Assembly (NCBI GenBank): GCA_001792895.1
Contig: MARA01000011.1
Location: 806,001 to 870,000, forward strand
Source of the DNA: Lentinus brumalis
Lineage: Eukaryota; Basidiomycota; Agaricomycetes; Polyporales; Polyporaceae
DNA length: 64,000 bases
Direction: 5' to 3'
The position numbers and the translations under genes are program-made. Positions 1 to 11,469 of the stretch are shown here, one piece after another (position 1 is the first letter of the stretch; each line of letters opens with the position of its first letter). The notes below the pieces were generated by a model. That model was not told where the DNA came from. It did no database searches and saw only the letters and a program-made list of their open reading frames with translations.

Positions 1-1178
1 CCCATGCTATCTGCTGAGCAGACGTCTGAATGGGTTGGGAAAAGACGAAAATGGTCTTGCTAGAGTTGTTCGGATGCGCAATCTGAACGGGAGGGGCTCG
101 TGGTTGAGGTGATGTTCATGATTTTGGTGCGAAGCAGACGCACCTGTTCCACCAATTCCCCACTACAGATCACCACAGTTGGGTATTCCTCCGTCGAATC
201 CTCCTCTTCTTCCTCGTCGGAGAGTGCGTCGTGCTGCTCCAGTGACCGCGGAACCACGAACTCGAAATCCCATGTGCACTTCTCCCACAGGTTGTCCACA
301 CAGGGCACCCAACATCGTGCGGCATCCGGAGAGGAAGGGGTCGTATAGACGTGAGGTACTCGCTAAGGGCACGTTAGATATCAGCGTCGGTATGGTACCA
401 GCGTACTGACTGTCTGGTATGACTCCGACGGTTGCACAAACTGAATACCATCCGCAGGGTTCTTCAGGCTGTAGTATATCTTGACCTGTATGGGAGTGAA
501 CTCTGGGACCGGGAGGGCGTGATTCCCTTGTTGGCCAGGTGTCTGTGGTTCAGGTGTGGCGGCTGCACACGACGGTCATTCACGAGTCGAGAGAGGAGGG
601 GCACGAACCACGCACCTTCACTGATAATGCCAGCATTCGACCGATGACCAGCTTGTCTCAAAGACACCTCCTTTGGGATTGCGATGGACAACTCTCCCTC
701 TTCCCCTTCCTGAAGCGCCGAGTACACCTTCCGCCGGAGCTCTGGGTGGTTGTGGATGTCGACGTTGGAGATGCTAAGACTTGCGAGAGGATCCGAGTGG
801 ACGAAATCTGCAGAGTGCGAAGCGACAGACACGCTGTGGATGACTGTACGCGGATGAGACACACGTCGTATGGAACGCGATAACAGGTCAAGTCGCGATA
901 CTAACCACACTGGCGGGCGTGCAAGTGTATGGTCTTGAGGTCCTTGCTGGTTGGGACAACAGTGATCTCGGTGTGACCCTGGGGCCGCGGTCGGTTACAA
1001 GGAGAGCAGGAGTCGGGATGTGGTACATACCCATAGGCTCCCGGAGAAGTCAACCTCGAGGACAACCTTTTGGTGGCTAGTAGAGACATCAAAGGGTGTC
1101 AGCACTGCCGCCTCGATGAGCACTCTGGAGAAAAGACACGTATATGTTGAAGCCTCGTCGGAGATGCTCCCTCTGCAT
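1..1178 (-). CDS. TAF2: TFIID subunit TAF2, N-terminal part (cut by window edge)
   Basis: TAF2 is the large aminopeptidase-fold subunit of the general transcription factor TFIID, which contacts the core promoter initiator in the nucleus. Spliced exons read through the features of the TAF2 N-terminus: HQKVVLEVDFSGSLW, then GHTEITVVPTSKDLKTIHL and HARQC, then EGEEGELSIAIPKEV, FTPIQVKIYYSLKNPADG and WVPCVDNLWEKCTWDFEF. These line up in order with the known family pattern (QC, GEL.I.IP.E, W.PCVD....CTW). Introns include 844-905 and one just before the PCVD exon. The start is the ATG at 1176-1178, joined by an intron of about 61 bases (phase 2) to the HQKVV exon; this first exon is the least certain part. 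M1-peptidase zinc residues lie beyond the window. It is divergent from LTV1. Confidence 0.86.
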
Positions 1179-1523
1179 GGTCTAGAACTCCTGACGGGCG
1201 GATCTGTCGCGAGAGCGCGTTTCCCAGAGCAGAAAGGGCACCAGCAGAGAGCAGAGAGACAGAGCGTGGTATGCAGCAGACAGCGACAGACAGCGAGGGG
1301 GAAAGCAGGGAGAGAGGCCGGGGTCAGCGGAGACGACGACGAGGAGCAGCCATCGACTCGTCCAACTCAGAGAGGACGCGGATTACGTAATGGAGTGACA
1401 GAGCGCATCGAGGCTAGGGTTACGATCCATCTAGGGTTAGAGATCGCCTCTTCGATCTACAGCACTGTCGAAAAATCTCTGCGCCTGTCTCTCTCTGCCT
1501 GCTTGCCTCCGCTACTCTCTGAA
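1179..1523. promoter_or_regulatory. Divergent promoter region between TAF2 and LTV1
   Basis: This 345-base gap separates two divergent start codons and must hold both promoters. The TAF2-proximal half is purine-rich (GAGA/ACAG runs). The LTV1-proximal half carries two telobox-like octamers, described separately. No convincing TATA box was seen. Confidence 0.6.
1415..1439 (-). promoter_or_regulatory. Paired telobox-like sites (TAACCCTA) upstream of LTV1
   Basis: TAGGGTTA occurs at 1415-1422 and again at 1432-1439, that is TAACCCTA on the minus strand, 85-110 bases before the LTV1 start. AACCCTA-type motifs bound by Tbf1-like factors are known in promoters of ribosomal protein and ribosome biogenesis genes in several fungi, so a regulatory role is plausible but inferred. 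Confidence 0.45.
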
Positions 1524-3387
1524 ATGCCTCCAAAGTCCGTCTTCCGCCAGCCCGGCGCACAGCACTTCCAGGTCGTCCACCGCTCCCAGCGCGACCCCCT
1601 CATCCACGACCCCGAGGCCAGCAAGCATGTCCTCAAGCCAGTTGTGCGCGGAAACCTGGTCAAGGTATGTCCTCGATAGCTCGCCGTGTGCAGTCATGGC
1701 TCACAAGAAGCGTCCGAAGGGCAAGTCCAGGGCAGAGCTTGAGAAGCTTCTTGCACCCTCCGATCTCGCGCATGACAAGGAGAGGGCGAACATTGGCGAG
1801 GCCGCCGCCTATGGCATCTACTTCGACGATACACAATATGACTACATGCAGCACTTGAAGCCCGTCGGCATGCATGAAGACGGCGTTGATAGTATCTGGC
1901 TCGAGGCCCCGTCAGCGAAGTCAAAAGGCAAAGGCAGAGCCAAAGATCCCATCGAACTCCTCGACCTTCCAGAGGGGACTCTCCCCTCCAAGTCCGAGCT
2001 TCCCAGAAATTATGAGGCGCAGCAGGACATTCCCTCCTCAATCGCAGGCTTCCAGCCGGACATGGATCCGCATCTGCGCCAAGTACTCGAGGCCCTGGAG
2101 GACGATGCATTCGTAGACGAGGGGTTAGAGGACGACTTCTTTGGAGAGCTTGTCGCACATGGAGAACGCGCACCGGACGAAGATTTCGGATTCGAGTTTA
2201 GAGAGCAGGGTGTACCGGATGGCGGAGACGCTGCTGTCGAGGGAGAGGCGACACCTGGGGAGGACGAAGACGAGTCTTGGGAAGCTAGGTTCGCTCGCTT
2301 CAAGCGGGAGCAGAAGTCCGCACCGCAGGACGAGGATACATCCGACCTTGACGCATATTCAGAAGGCGGAGACACTATTGGGACCTTGCCCCAGCTGTCC
2401 GTCATTGGAGGGAAGAAGCGGCGGCGAAAAGGCGCGTCAGACGCCTCTGGGTACAGTATGAGCAGCTCCTCGATGTGGCGAAACGAGAACCTCACCATCC
2501 TGGACGAGCGGTTTGATCAGGTTTGTCCGCGAGGTGTCTCGTCAGCATCGAGAGCCGCAGCTGACCCTGCCGACAGATCCAACACGAGTACGAATCTTCT
2601 GACGAGGAAGACGAGGAGGCTTCCTTCGACGATCTGGACGAGGCTCCCGACCTCATCGCGTCCCGCGCCGACTTCGAGGACATGATGGACGAGTTTCTCG
2701 AGAAGTATGAAGTCATCGCTGGTAAGATGCGTCCCACGCTCCCCGGCACCGCGACGGAGAAGCTCGACACTGTCCGAAAGGCTCTCGGAGAGGCGAAGAT
2801 CCGTGACGCGGAAGAGAGCGACTCCGATGATGGCGACATCCTCATGCCGCTTGACGTCGATGACAAGAAGGATAGGTGGGACTGCGAGACTATCTTGAGT
2901 GAGTATTACCCGTTTCCGTGCCGCGATGCATAGCAGCCACTGATGGCCCGCGACTGCTACCAGCGACGTATAGCAATTTGGAGAATCACCCACGGCTCAT
3001 CCGAGCGCGGAACGACAAGCCAGTCCCGAAAATCCGACTGGACCCCAAGACTGGTCTTCCCTCTGTTGTCGAGGAGCAACCCTCGAAGAAGCAACTGCCA
3101 GCGGATTCGTCCACGAGCGACGAGGACGAAGACGATAGTCGGCGTACGTTGTACTCACATGCATCATGCATCTGTTAGCTAATGTTCCACCAGCTGCTCA
3201 CGTCACCATCGCTCGCTCGAAGGACGAGACCCCGGAGGAGAAGAAGGCCCGCAAGCAGGCCGTCAAGGCGGAGCGTCAAGCCCGTCGGTCAGAGAAGAAG
3301 ACCACGAAGGAGCAATTCTCGAAGGCGACACGACAACAAGCTCAGTCGTTAACTCAGCGAGAACAGTCGAAGTTGCGGAAGCTGTGA
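1524..3387 (+). CDS. LTV1: Ribosome biogenesis factor Ltv1 (40S assembly/export)
   Basis: Ltv1 is a non-ribosomal protein of late 40S precursors that helps position small-subunit head proteins and is released by casein kinase phosphorylation. The N-terminus has the family signature FxxPGAQHFQVVHRSQRDPL, followed by GKSRAELEKLL and YGIYFDDTQYDYMQHLKPVG, then long acidic stretches, a conserved middle (DMMDEFLEKYE) and a Lys/Arg-rich coiled C-terminus. Five exons give about 549 residues, in the range of the family. Introns are 1665-1707, 2521-2576, 2899-2963 and 3144-3193; the first is only 43 bases but is the only solution that keeps frame into KKRPKGKSR. The ATG at 1524 follows a short leader and opens directly on the conserved motif. 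Confidence 0.93.
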
Positions 3388-3671
3388 GCGGTGCCGTATT
3401 GTATGCCAGTAATATTCGTGTTGTATACCAGATGTTTCCTACATGTGGAAGTCAAAGAGATTGCCCATCGGTTGAGGTCCTTCTATCTCAGGTTGTATCA
3501 TTCTGCGGGGCGATGTATAAATGCAGGGTATCGTAGTACATGATATGAACAGTGAATCTGGTATGGGAGTTGTGAGTGACCATGGCCGAGAAAAAAGGGT
3601 CCGAAATCCTATTGTACACACGCGGCGGCAATATGACGTACAGCTAATACTACAAGGTCACAGAGTAATCA

Positions 3672-6600
3672 TTACCAGTCAGGCCAAAGGTCGAGGAGAC
3701 TATTGCCTTCCTCCTCTGGTGCGTCGTGTTGCTTCATCCACCGGTCGGGTACCTGTATGCGCAAGTCAACTCCCATCCTGCTGAGCTGGACGAGACACAG
3801 AAGCTCACCAACGGGAAGTAGCGCTCCATTGCAGAGAGGAAACGATGCCTGTATTGCTTGGGACCGATGATAGTCGGTTCGCCCTTGTTCGCACCACCTA
3901 GGAAAGTCGAGTCCTTCACCCAGCTCTCGAGCTTCTTGTCCCATGTATAGGTCCTGATATAATCTGTCACGTCGCACCAGCACATGTGAGCATCCGGTAA
4001 TCGATAGCAAAGCGAATACCCACCGACGATGCCGACCACCAGTTCATTCTTCGCGCTGTCGACTCCCACCACCAACGAATAGTCCATGACGTTGATATCC
4101 GCCAAGAACTTGCTGTCGTTGAATAAGGCGCCTCGCAATATTCGCTTGGAGTGCTCGCGGAGGTAGAAAGGCGTCATGTGAGCCGCTGAACAGGACGTCT
4201 GAGTACGGACACTCCGTCATGTGTAAGTCAGTAGCTTACTTTGTACGAGGTTCTCGTCCAACAACACCTCATTCTCCCGACCGGTGGCATGGACGTGCCT
4301 ATTGCGAGTAGAGCCTTTGAGATCGTAGATCTAGAATAATTCTGAGACGGTCAATTCTGACGATCGTGTGGATCATGCGAACCTTGGAGAAGTGCCGGTC
4401 ATAGAATAGGTTCTCCATGACCAGCAGATTCATCTGTGTGACCTTAGACTTGCTAGTGCCCTGGTGCTTCTGTGACTTGCGGAACGTGATCTTGTAACAG
4501 CCGAAGATCTTCGCAAGCAGAGTAGGTCGCTACACGCGCCGTTAGCCGAGCTGGCAACCGAAAACATATTAACCACTTACTTTCGCAACGACGGCAGATG
4601 ACATGTAGTCGAAGTAAGCTGGCGCAAATGTCTCCATGGCTTGAAGCTCAGCCCGAGAGAGCTCCTTGGCAATGAACCGATCATCTGGAGGTCGGATTAG
4701 ATTGTGTGCGATAACTCAAGAGACTCCCACAAACCAAGTGTCTTGAGGAACGCCGACCCCGACTTGCCCCCGCTGGCATCAAATTTGACACACCGTGCAA
4801 GCGACTCGATGATGCTCCGTTCGCAATCATATGTCCGACGCAACGCGTCGAACTGCTCTGGGTACAGCAGAGTACAGCTGATGGTTAAACCACCACTCTC
4901 GAAGGCTGAGGGCATGGATGTCAGTCTTCCGATCCTGCGAGTGGTCGGTGACTTACATATCGCCCAAGGAAGCTTTGACGAGGGAACACGCAGTTCCTCC
5001 GTGGGGTCGGCACCCTCGGTGCTGTCAACGTTGACCACGCCCCATGTTGATGTGGACTCTGCCACGGACCAGTCATCGGGCATGAATGCTTCACCACCTG
5101 CTTCGCGCGCCAACCGCTTCTCCGCGCGGGACTTTGCCAACATCTCCCTATACTGGGGTGAGCTGTGGAATGATAGTCAGCTATAGCTTCCGTCGTCGAG
5201 GGTGTCCACCTTACTTCAGCGCTAGTGCGATGATAGAGGTCGGCTCGTCAGTTCGAACGACCATCGACGAGTCACGAAAAATATGCTCGGGATCAGCCAT
5301 GGGATCATCTGGGTCCACCTCGGAGCGGCCGCGGGGTGGTGCTTGCTGGGGCCAGAGACCCGACAAGGCCTTCAGGATTGAAGCCCGGCTGGAGGGGCCG
5401 ATGTCGGTGTCAGTTGGAGGGGGGTCATAGGCACCATCCCGTTAGCTGCGATAGGAGAAAGCATTGGAGAGCTCATGATGGAAGGGGAGGCTTCAATTTC
5501 TTGAGGAGATGAAGCAGGCATTGACGTTGCAGCGTCAACAGGCCCTTTGGGAGCACCGCTTGTCCCTACAGAGGCGACGGAGGCCTGGTCTTCAGCGGGC
5601 TCAAGAACGACGACGGGTGCTGGCGGAGAAGATCCAAGATTTTCCTGCGGACTCTTCTGTGGGCTCTTCTGGTCGGCATTGTCATCGTCTTCGCCACCGC
5701 CCTCGTCATCAGCCTCGCTCGAGTCCGAGCTTTCCGACTCTTCGTCTTTGATAGCGTCTTTGATACTCTCCAGGATCTCGACCTTCGCACGAGCTGACGC
5801 AACAGGACGCGCCCGCTTCCCGCGAATGACAGCATATCGGCGACTTGCTCGATCGTTATCCCTGTTCATGCGCTCGAAATGTTTAGCTATGTTCGACACC
5901 TTCGAGCCGGGTGTAGGCGCGCGTCTGAACGTCGACTTCGGGTTGACGGCACTGGACGGGCGGGCTGGAAGCTTGTCCTTGGAGCCAAGCCGCAGGGCAG
6001 GCTTTGACCGAGGCTTGGCGGCGGGTGCGGGTATGGTAGACTTGCCGGGAGGTGGAGAGGCTCTTGCGGGACGAAGAGTAACGTCGGTGTTCATGCGTGA
6101 GAAGGAGGGTCGTTTGTCCGGGGACGTACGTCGGGAGGTGGTGCGGGAGTCAGGGTAGTTTCCGACTGTGATGCGACTGCCCGCACCCGATTGCCCCAGA
6201 TTACGCTTGGCAAGGTACTTGGGAGCGATGTTGGCCGCATAGCTCGACTCAAAGTCGGACACAGAGGATCGCTTGCTCAAGAACGTCTGCTGGTGCTGAC
6301 GAGCCTTGTGACGGGGACGGGGACGAACCAACGGAGATCCCTCTTGATCACTCTCAGAAACTGGGACTCCAGGGGCCAACGCAGTCTTGGTGAGATCCTC
6401 CACGCCCTGAGGCGGTAGGTAGTCCTGATACTTCTTCACAAGCTCAGCGACACTTGGATAAACTGAAACCCGGCGAGGCAAACGAGACATCGCGTGCCTA
6501 GGCCTCCGACCATCTTGGGATGGTTCGGTGGGCTCGAGTTCCGCCTGAAATGAAGCCAATCAGATTCACTCCCAGAGCGAATGAAGCGGGGATGACGGAC

Positions 6601-9600
6601 CTGAGGAGGAGAGACTCCATCGTCCGACAGCAAACCTTCACCCCGTCCAGCACCAATCGTCGAGTCGCTGTCCGGATCAGATTTCACGGGGTCATATCTC
6701 TCGGCACCGATCTCAGCGGGAGGAAGCAACACAGGCTCGCGTGCAGGAGTCACCGTCGCGTCCGTCGCATTCGGTTTCTCAGCCTCCGACGGTGGCGTGT
6801 CCTCCTTGGCGTGCTCTTCGACAAGTTCGTCAGGCGGTCCGGACAACGACTCAGGCTCCGAAGCCTCTGAAGCAGAGGTCATTGACACGAACGAGTCTCC
6901 TGTGACACGGCGCATAGTGGGCATAGAGGGCAGGGTCTCTTCGACCTCCGACACGCTAGCAGGTGCCGGACGATCGAAGTCCGGAATGTAGAAGTCACCG
7001 CGCTTTGGAAATATCGCTCTGACCGAGTTGAAGGCCGTGCGACGTCCGGCCATTGTAACCTTGTCAGACGATGTAGAGAGGCGCATCTTCGGGAGTCGGT
7101 CGAAGTCCTGCTGCCAGGCGACGATACGGTCCTGGCGGTATGCGCGGACCTGGTTGAGGACAAGAGTGTCAGTCGGGGGTGTGTCCTTGTAAATCTGGTC
7201 GATGAGTCGTGCAATCTCCTCCCTTTCCGACTCAGCCTTGTTGATCAACGCGGCGATGTACGTGTTGAAGTGCTCCTCCACCGCTTCCTCGTCTCCTATT
7301 GACGCCTCTTGCGCCTCCTTTTGGAGCATCTGCAGATCACCAATCAGGTCCCGATACCAGTTGTAGTTCCGCCGGTGAAGCCTCTGATAGTCTGCGTTCT
7401 TGATCTGGAGCTGCGTCTCCGGACGTATGCGAACTTGCATGGGTGGGTAGACTATCTCGTGGAGAACGATGGGGTCCGCCACAAAGCGGACCGTCATGCC
7501 TTTGATCGCGAAGTAGCGGACATGATGCTTGTAGATGTTGTGCTGACACCCTGCGCCCTGCACAAGCTGGACGTCCGCGGGATAGAAGTGCAGTTCGAGG
7601 AACTTCGCGAACGAGTACCGTTGCATCTCCGGAGACACGGGTATGAACGGCGTCGCAGAACCGCAGACACGACATGCGCTCCAGGTGATGATGGTTTCGG
7701 GGGAAGGGAGCCAGTTTGCATGGTTAATGATCTGACCGTCCCACTGCTCGACCGCGACGCAAAGGCGTGTCTCGTTGTGCACATAGAACTTGCAGTGGCG
7801 CGCAAGCGGTTGGTTGCAGCTCTTGTTCTCGCAGATCGCCCTGGGATCCAAGAACTGCCGGAGAGTGTCCATGACCGCGTTCTCGATGAACTGGCCGAGG
7901 GTGCAGTCTTTCTCGCCGTAGAAGGTGATGTACTCCAGCTTTGGCGGAAAACACGCACGGTGCATACCCAGCTCGTCCATCGGGAGAGTGAGTTCCCAAA
8001 GGCTGATGCACTGGTACTTCTCCACCTGGAAGTCATCTCTGTTCTTCCGCAGGTACCACTCCCATATACGGCGTTGCTCAGAGTGCTGCCACTTCACATG
8101 TTGATAGCGGCTCTCGAGAGCGATGTCCTGCACGGTCTTCAGTTGCAGAGCGGCCCGTTCCAGCGGAGTGCGAGGTAAAGGGGAGGATGTGACGCCCTGA
8201 GCGAAGAAACTAGGGGAGGTCGTGGGGGGAAGGTCGAAGTAGCCCGGCCTCTCGTCAAGCCTAGGAACGTTGTCAGCAGGGGTGGGTGTCCCCGGTATGT
8301 CCGGTATTGGAAGAAACTCGATTTGGGCAGCTACGTCGTCCGGGTCCGGCGTGGAAGCCGTGACCTGGATCGTGGCCGCAGAATCCTCAGGCTTATGCAT
8401 GGAACTGCCCCGTTCCTCTCGCCGGATAACCTCATCCTCCCACTCTCGCTTCACACACATGAGCTCATCGTCCAACTCCTTCATGCGGCGGATAGGGTAC
8501 GGCGGCGGGAACCGCAAGGTCGCCGAGACGGATATGAAGGTCTTCCTGTATGGCTCCACGGACTCCTGTATCCGTCGCGAGAGTCGGATTTGTTCCGCGT
8601 CTTCATCGGGAAGATCCTCGAATGAATGCTCCTGTCGGTGCTCTGAGACCTCCTCAATAAAGGCGGAAGAGTGCGCTGCAGAGAAGCCAGACCCTGCAAC
8701 AGGCGTGGTGGCGTTGGAAGGCGATGTAGGAGGCGTGGCTTCGGTGGACAACTGAGGCAGGGTGATGACGGAGTCTTTCCATAAGTGAGTCTCCAACTTC
8801 AAGTTCCGGACGATGAAGGCGAGGAATCGAGTGACTTTCTTGACGCGTCGGAGAACCTCGATATCGCCACCGCGGAGCAGTATCGTGCACCCCATCTCGC
8901 TATTGCATCCTTCAAACCGCATGTAAGTCTTGCGTCGGCCCGGAATGAGATGGTGATCGAAAGTTTGCAAACGGAAGCGGGCGCAGTGCCCCAGGTGAGG
9001 CTCTAGCGCGAGCTTGTCCATCGACGAGAAGACGTCGCCCTGTGTCATCCGCGCGACAAACTGCACGGCAGATGGCTTGACCGCCCGCGCAACAGCTATT
9101 TGACGCTTCGCAAGAGCATCCAGGGCTAGCCTAGAAACAGACTTCTCCGCAAGGACCACGTGCGGCCGCAAAGCCGCGATTCGGCTTGCCAAGTTCCCAA
9201 GATACTCCTTCTCCTGTCGGAAAATCTGCCCGAAGTGCATATACTGACCCTCCACACGGTGGAACTCGAGGGGAAAAGTAACAAGCATGACACGTGGGTT
9301 GCGCAGATTCCGAGACATCTGCTTGTGCGCAACATTCTTCGTGATGACTGCGCCGTCGACGTATTCAGAGTCCTTGGGTGCCCCGCCAGGGATCTTCTTA
9401 ATCTTGACATAACGACGAACATCCATATCAGCACCTTGTCTGTGAGGATGAGCGGTGAAGGTAAGCTCCCGCGCTATCCTCAAAGCCAGATTGAGCAGCG
9501 TCTCCTCCCACTCGCGTATGTTGGGTATCTCCTCAGCGGTGAGCATCTGGCGGAGCATGGTACGGAGGTGGAACATAGAGATGTTATTGAGTTCCTGTGC

Positions 9601-11209
9601 ATAACTTAAGTCGGTTGAGTTCTCAGGTCTAACATCATATATGGAGAATCACGTACGCTGTGCTTTCCCTTCTGGTTCTCCATCCCGGCTCACCGAATGC
9701 GGTAGCGCTGAAGGTCTCACCGAGACGGCTCTGCACACGGCTGCGGATGAACGGCGGGGAAGCATCGAAGTCGCCGTAGGAGTTGAACCGCGACCGCAGC
9801 ACCCCCGGACTCTCCATGGATTGAATTTGCTCTGGAGAGCTTACGGGGAACTGGACAGAGCTCGTAGCACCCTCGACCGTTACCGGAAACGTCACAGGAA
9901 AATCGACAGGCGTATTAGAGCCCGCGGCAGTGGGAGAGTTGTCGCGCTGGAACTTATCAGCCATGGACATGGGATCTTTATCTTCTTCAGTCAATGCTCT
10001 CCGGAATGGCACTGGGTTTTCGCGAAGAAACCTAGCCGAGGCGAAGCCATTCAGCGGCGTCATAGGACGGGAACCAAAGCCGCTATCTTCGGAACCCGAG
10101 TATGCTCGCTTCGTCTCAGCTATAGAGAATAGATTGAATGGTTCGTCAGTGCGACCGAAGAGCTGAGAGGCAGCGAATGGAGACTGGGGGTGAGCGGAGA
10201 GACCGAATGAACGCGACTCTGAGCCCAACTGATGGGCCGCGAACGGCGAGGTCGTGAATGTCATGATGGATCGGCGGTCGTCCTCGTCTTCGTCGTCATC
10301 TACCTTGGCCAACTTATCCAAGCAAAGGTTGCAGACTCGAACCATGCCTTCCTGACCGAACCGAGCTCCTTTGATGATATTAGAGGCGCAGCGAGAGCAG
10401 AATATTTGACCTGTGACTTTACGTCAGAAGGAGAAATGCATTAGGAAGGAGCGATACTGACCGCATATCCGGCAATGGTGCTTTCGTCTCCAAGTCGTAA
10501 AGACGCTCTTGCAGTCATAGCACTCCTTGCAGAGCTCGTCATCCATCCAGTAGTCACGAGAGAGACCTATGTAACCTATTGAGAGAAGCATTTGCAGGAG
10601 TCTGATGATATACGCACCTTCGCCGCGGATTCTACGGATGACCTTGGAAACCGAAGCTGACCTCCGCAAGCTGACGTTGGTCCGGATACTGCGCGCATCG
10701 CTGTCCTGGATAGGGAAGCCAGGGATAGCGTAACCTCCTCCATCTGTGGTGTCTGCTCCATAAAAGCCTCCACGAGATGGCGGTCGCTCATCTCCAGCAT
10801 AGGAGGGAGTTTCTGAGACGACCGGGGTGAGAGAAACGAGGGGAGGTGCGGGATTCGAGGCTACGATGTTGTACGGCGCAAGTTTCTCTGGTCCGGACTT
10901 GTTGGACTGACTAGAATTGGAGTATTGCAGAGAGGGCCGGCGTTGCTCGGGCGCAGCCCTGTCCGGCGCGGTGCTTGGATGTGGTGTCGCAGCGGGACCA
11001 GCGGAGGAGAGGGGTGCAGAGAGGGTATTCTTGACCTTAGAGAAAAGAGAAGTTACGAGGGCATACGAGGACTGATCATGTTCGTCCTCCTCCGAGAAGG
11101 GATTGAATGAGGTCAGGCTGGTGACATCGTCGACGATCTTTGTGCTGCGAGACCTGGAGGAGGGTGCGCTTTGTGCGGAGTTGGTGAGAGAGTCTACAGA
11201 CGAGTCCAT
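3672..11209 (-). CDS. FAB1: Phosphatidylinositol 3-phosphate 5-kinase Fab1/PIKfyve
   Basis: Fab1 phosphorylates PI3P to PI(3,5)P2 on endosomes and the vacuole, controlling vacuole size and sorting. Domains in order: a disordered Ser-rich N-terminus; a FYVE zinc finger at about 10.56-10.30 kb ([33 protein letters not shown]); a Cpn60/TCP1-type chaperonin-like domain at about 9.4-8.85 kb ([24 protein letters not shown], given here only as the block before [10 protein letters not shown]); a Cys-rich region ([10 protein letters not shown]); and a C-terminal PIP kinase domain from about 4.95 kb with [18 protein letters not shown] and [13 protein letters not shown]. The protein is about 2,200 residues, normal for the family. 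The central exon of over 3 kb is uninterrupted, while the kinase part has several introns; the last restores frame into VPDRWMKQ before the stop at 3672. It is divergent from CSN2. Confidence 0.96.
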
Positions 11210-11469
11210 GGCAGTCAGATAGCGAGGGGAATCATGGGAGTCGTGCGGTCATGAAAGTAGTTGGCGAGGTGGAGGAGGGCAAGCTAGCCGACCTGAGACG
11301 CGATGTCATCGTAGGCGCCCACTGCCATATCGGCGACGCGTCAATCACGCGACGCGAACAGCTTGCGCAAGTACTGCCAGTGCCACAACCACCCCTCGTC
11401 CCGTCCCTTGTCTGTTCTGTCTTTCTCCCATCTCGTTTCTCCTCTCCTTTGTAGCATACAACACCCACC
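11210..11469. promoter_or_regulatory. Divergent promoter between FAB1 and CSN2
   Basis: This 260-base interval lies between two divergent ATGs. It is pyrimidine-rich on the CSN2 side just before its start (CT runs at about 11,400-11,455), common in fungal leaders. One ACGCGT hexamer lies at 11,337. No TATA box was seen. Confidence 0.5.

Noticed and set aside
1020..1679. 219-codon plus-strand frame covering the TAF2/LTV1 gap
   Set aside because: It overlaps TAF2 exons antisense and the LTV1 first exon and intron; only the in-frame LTV1 part is coding.
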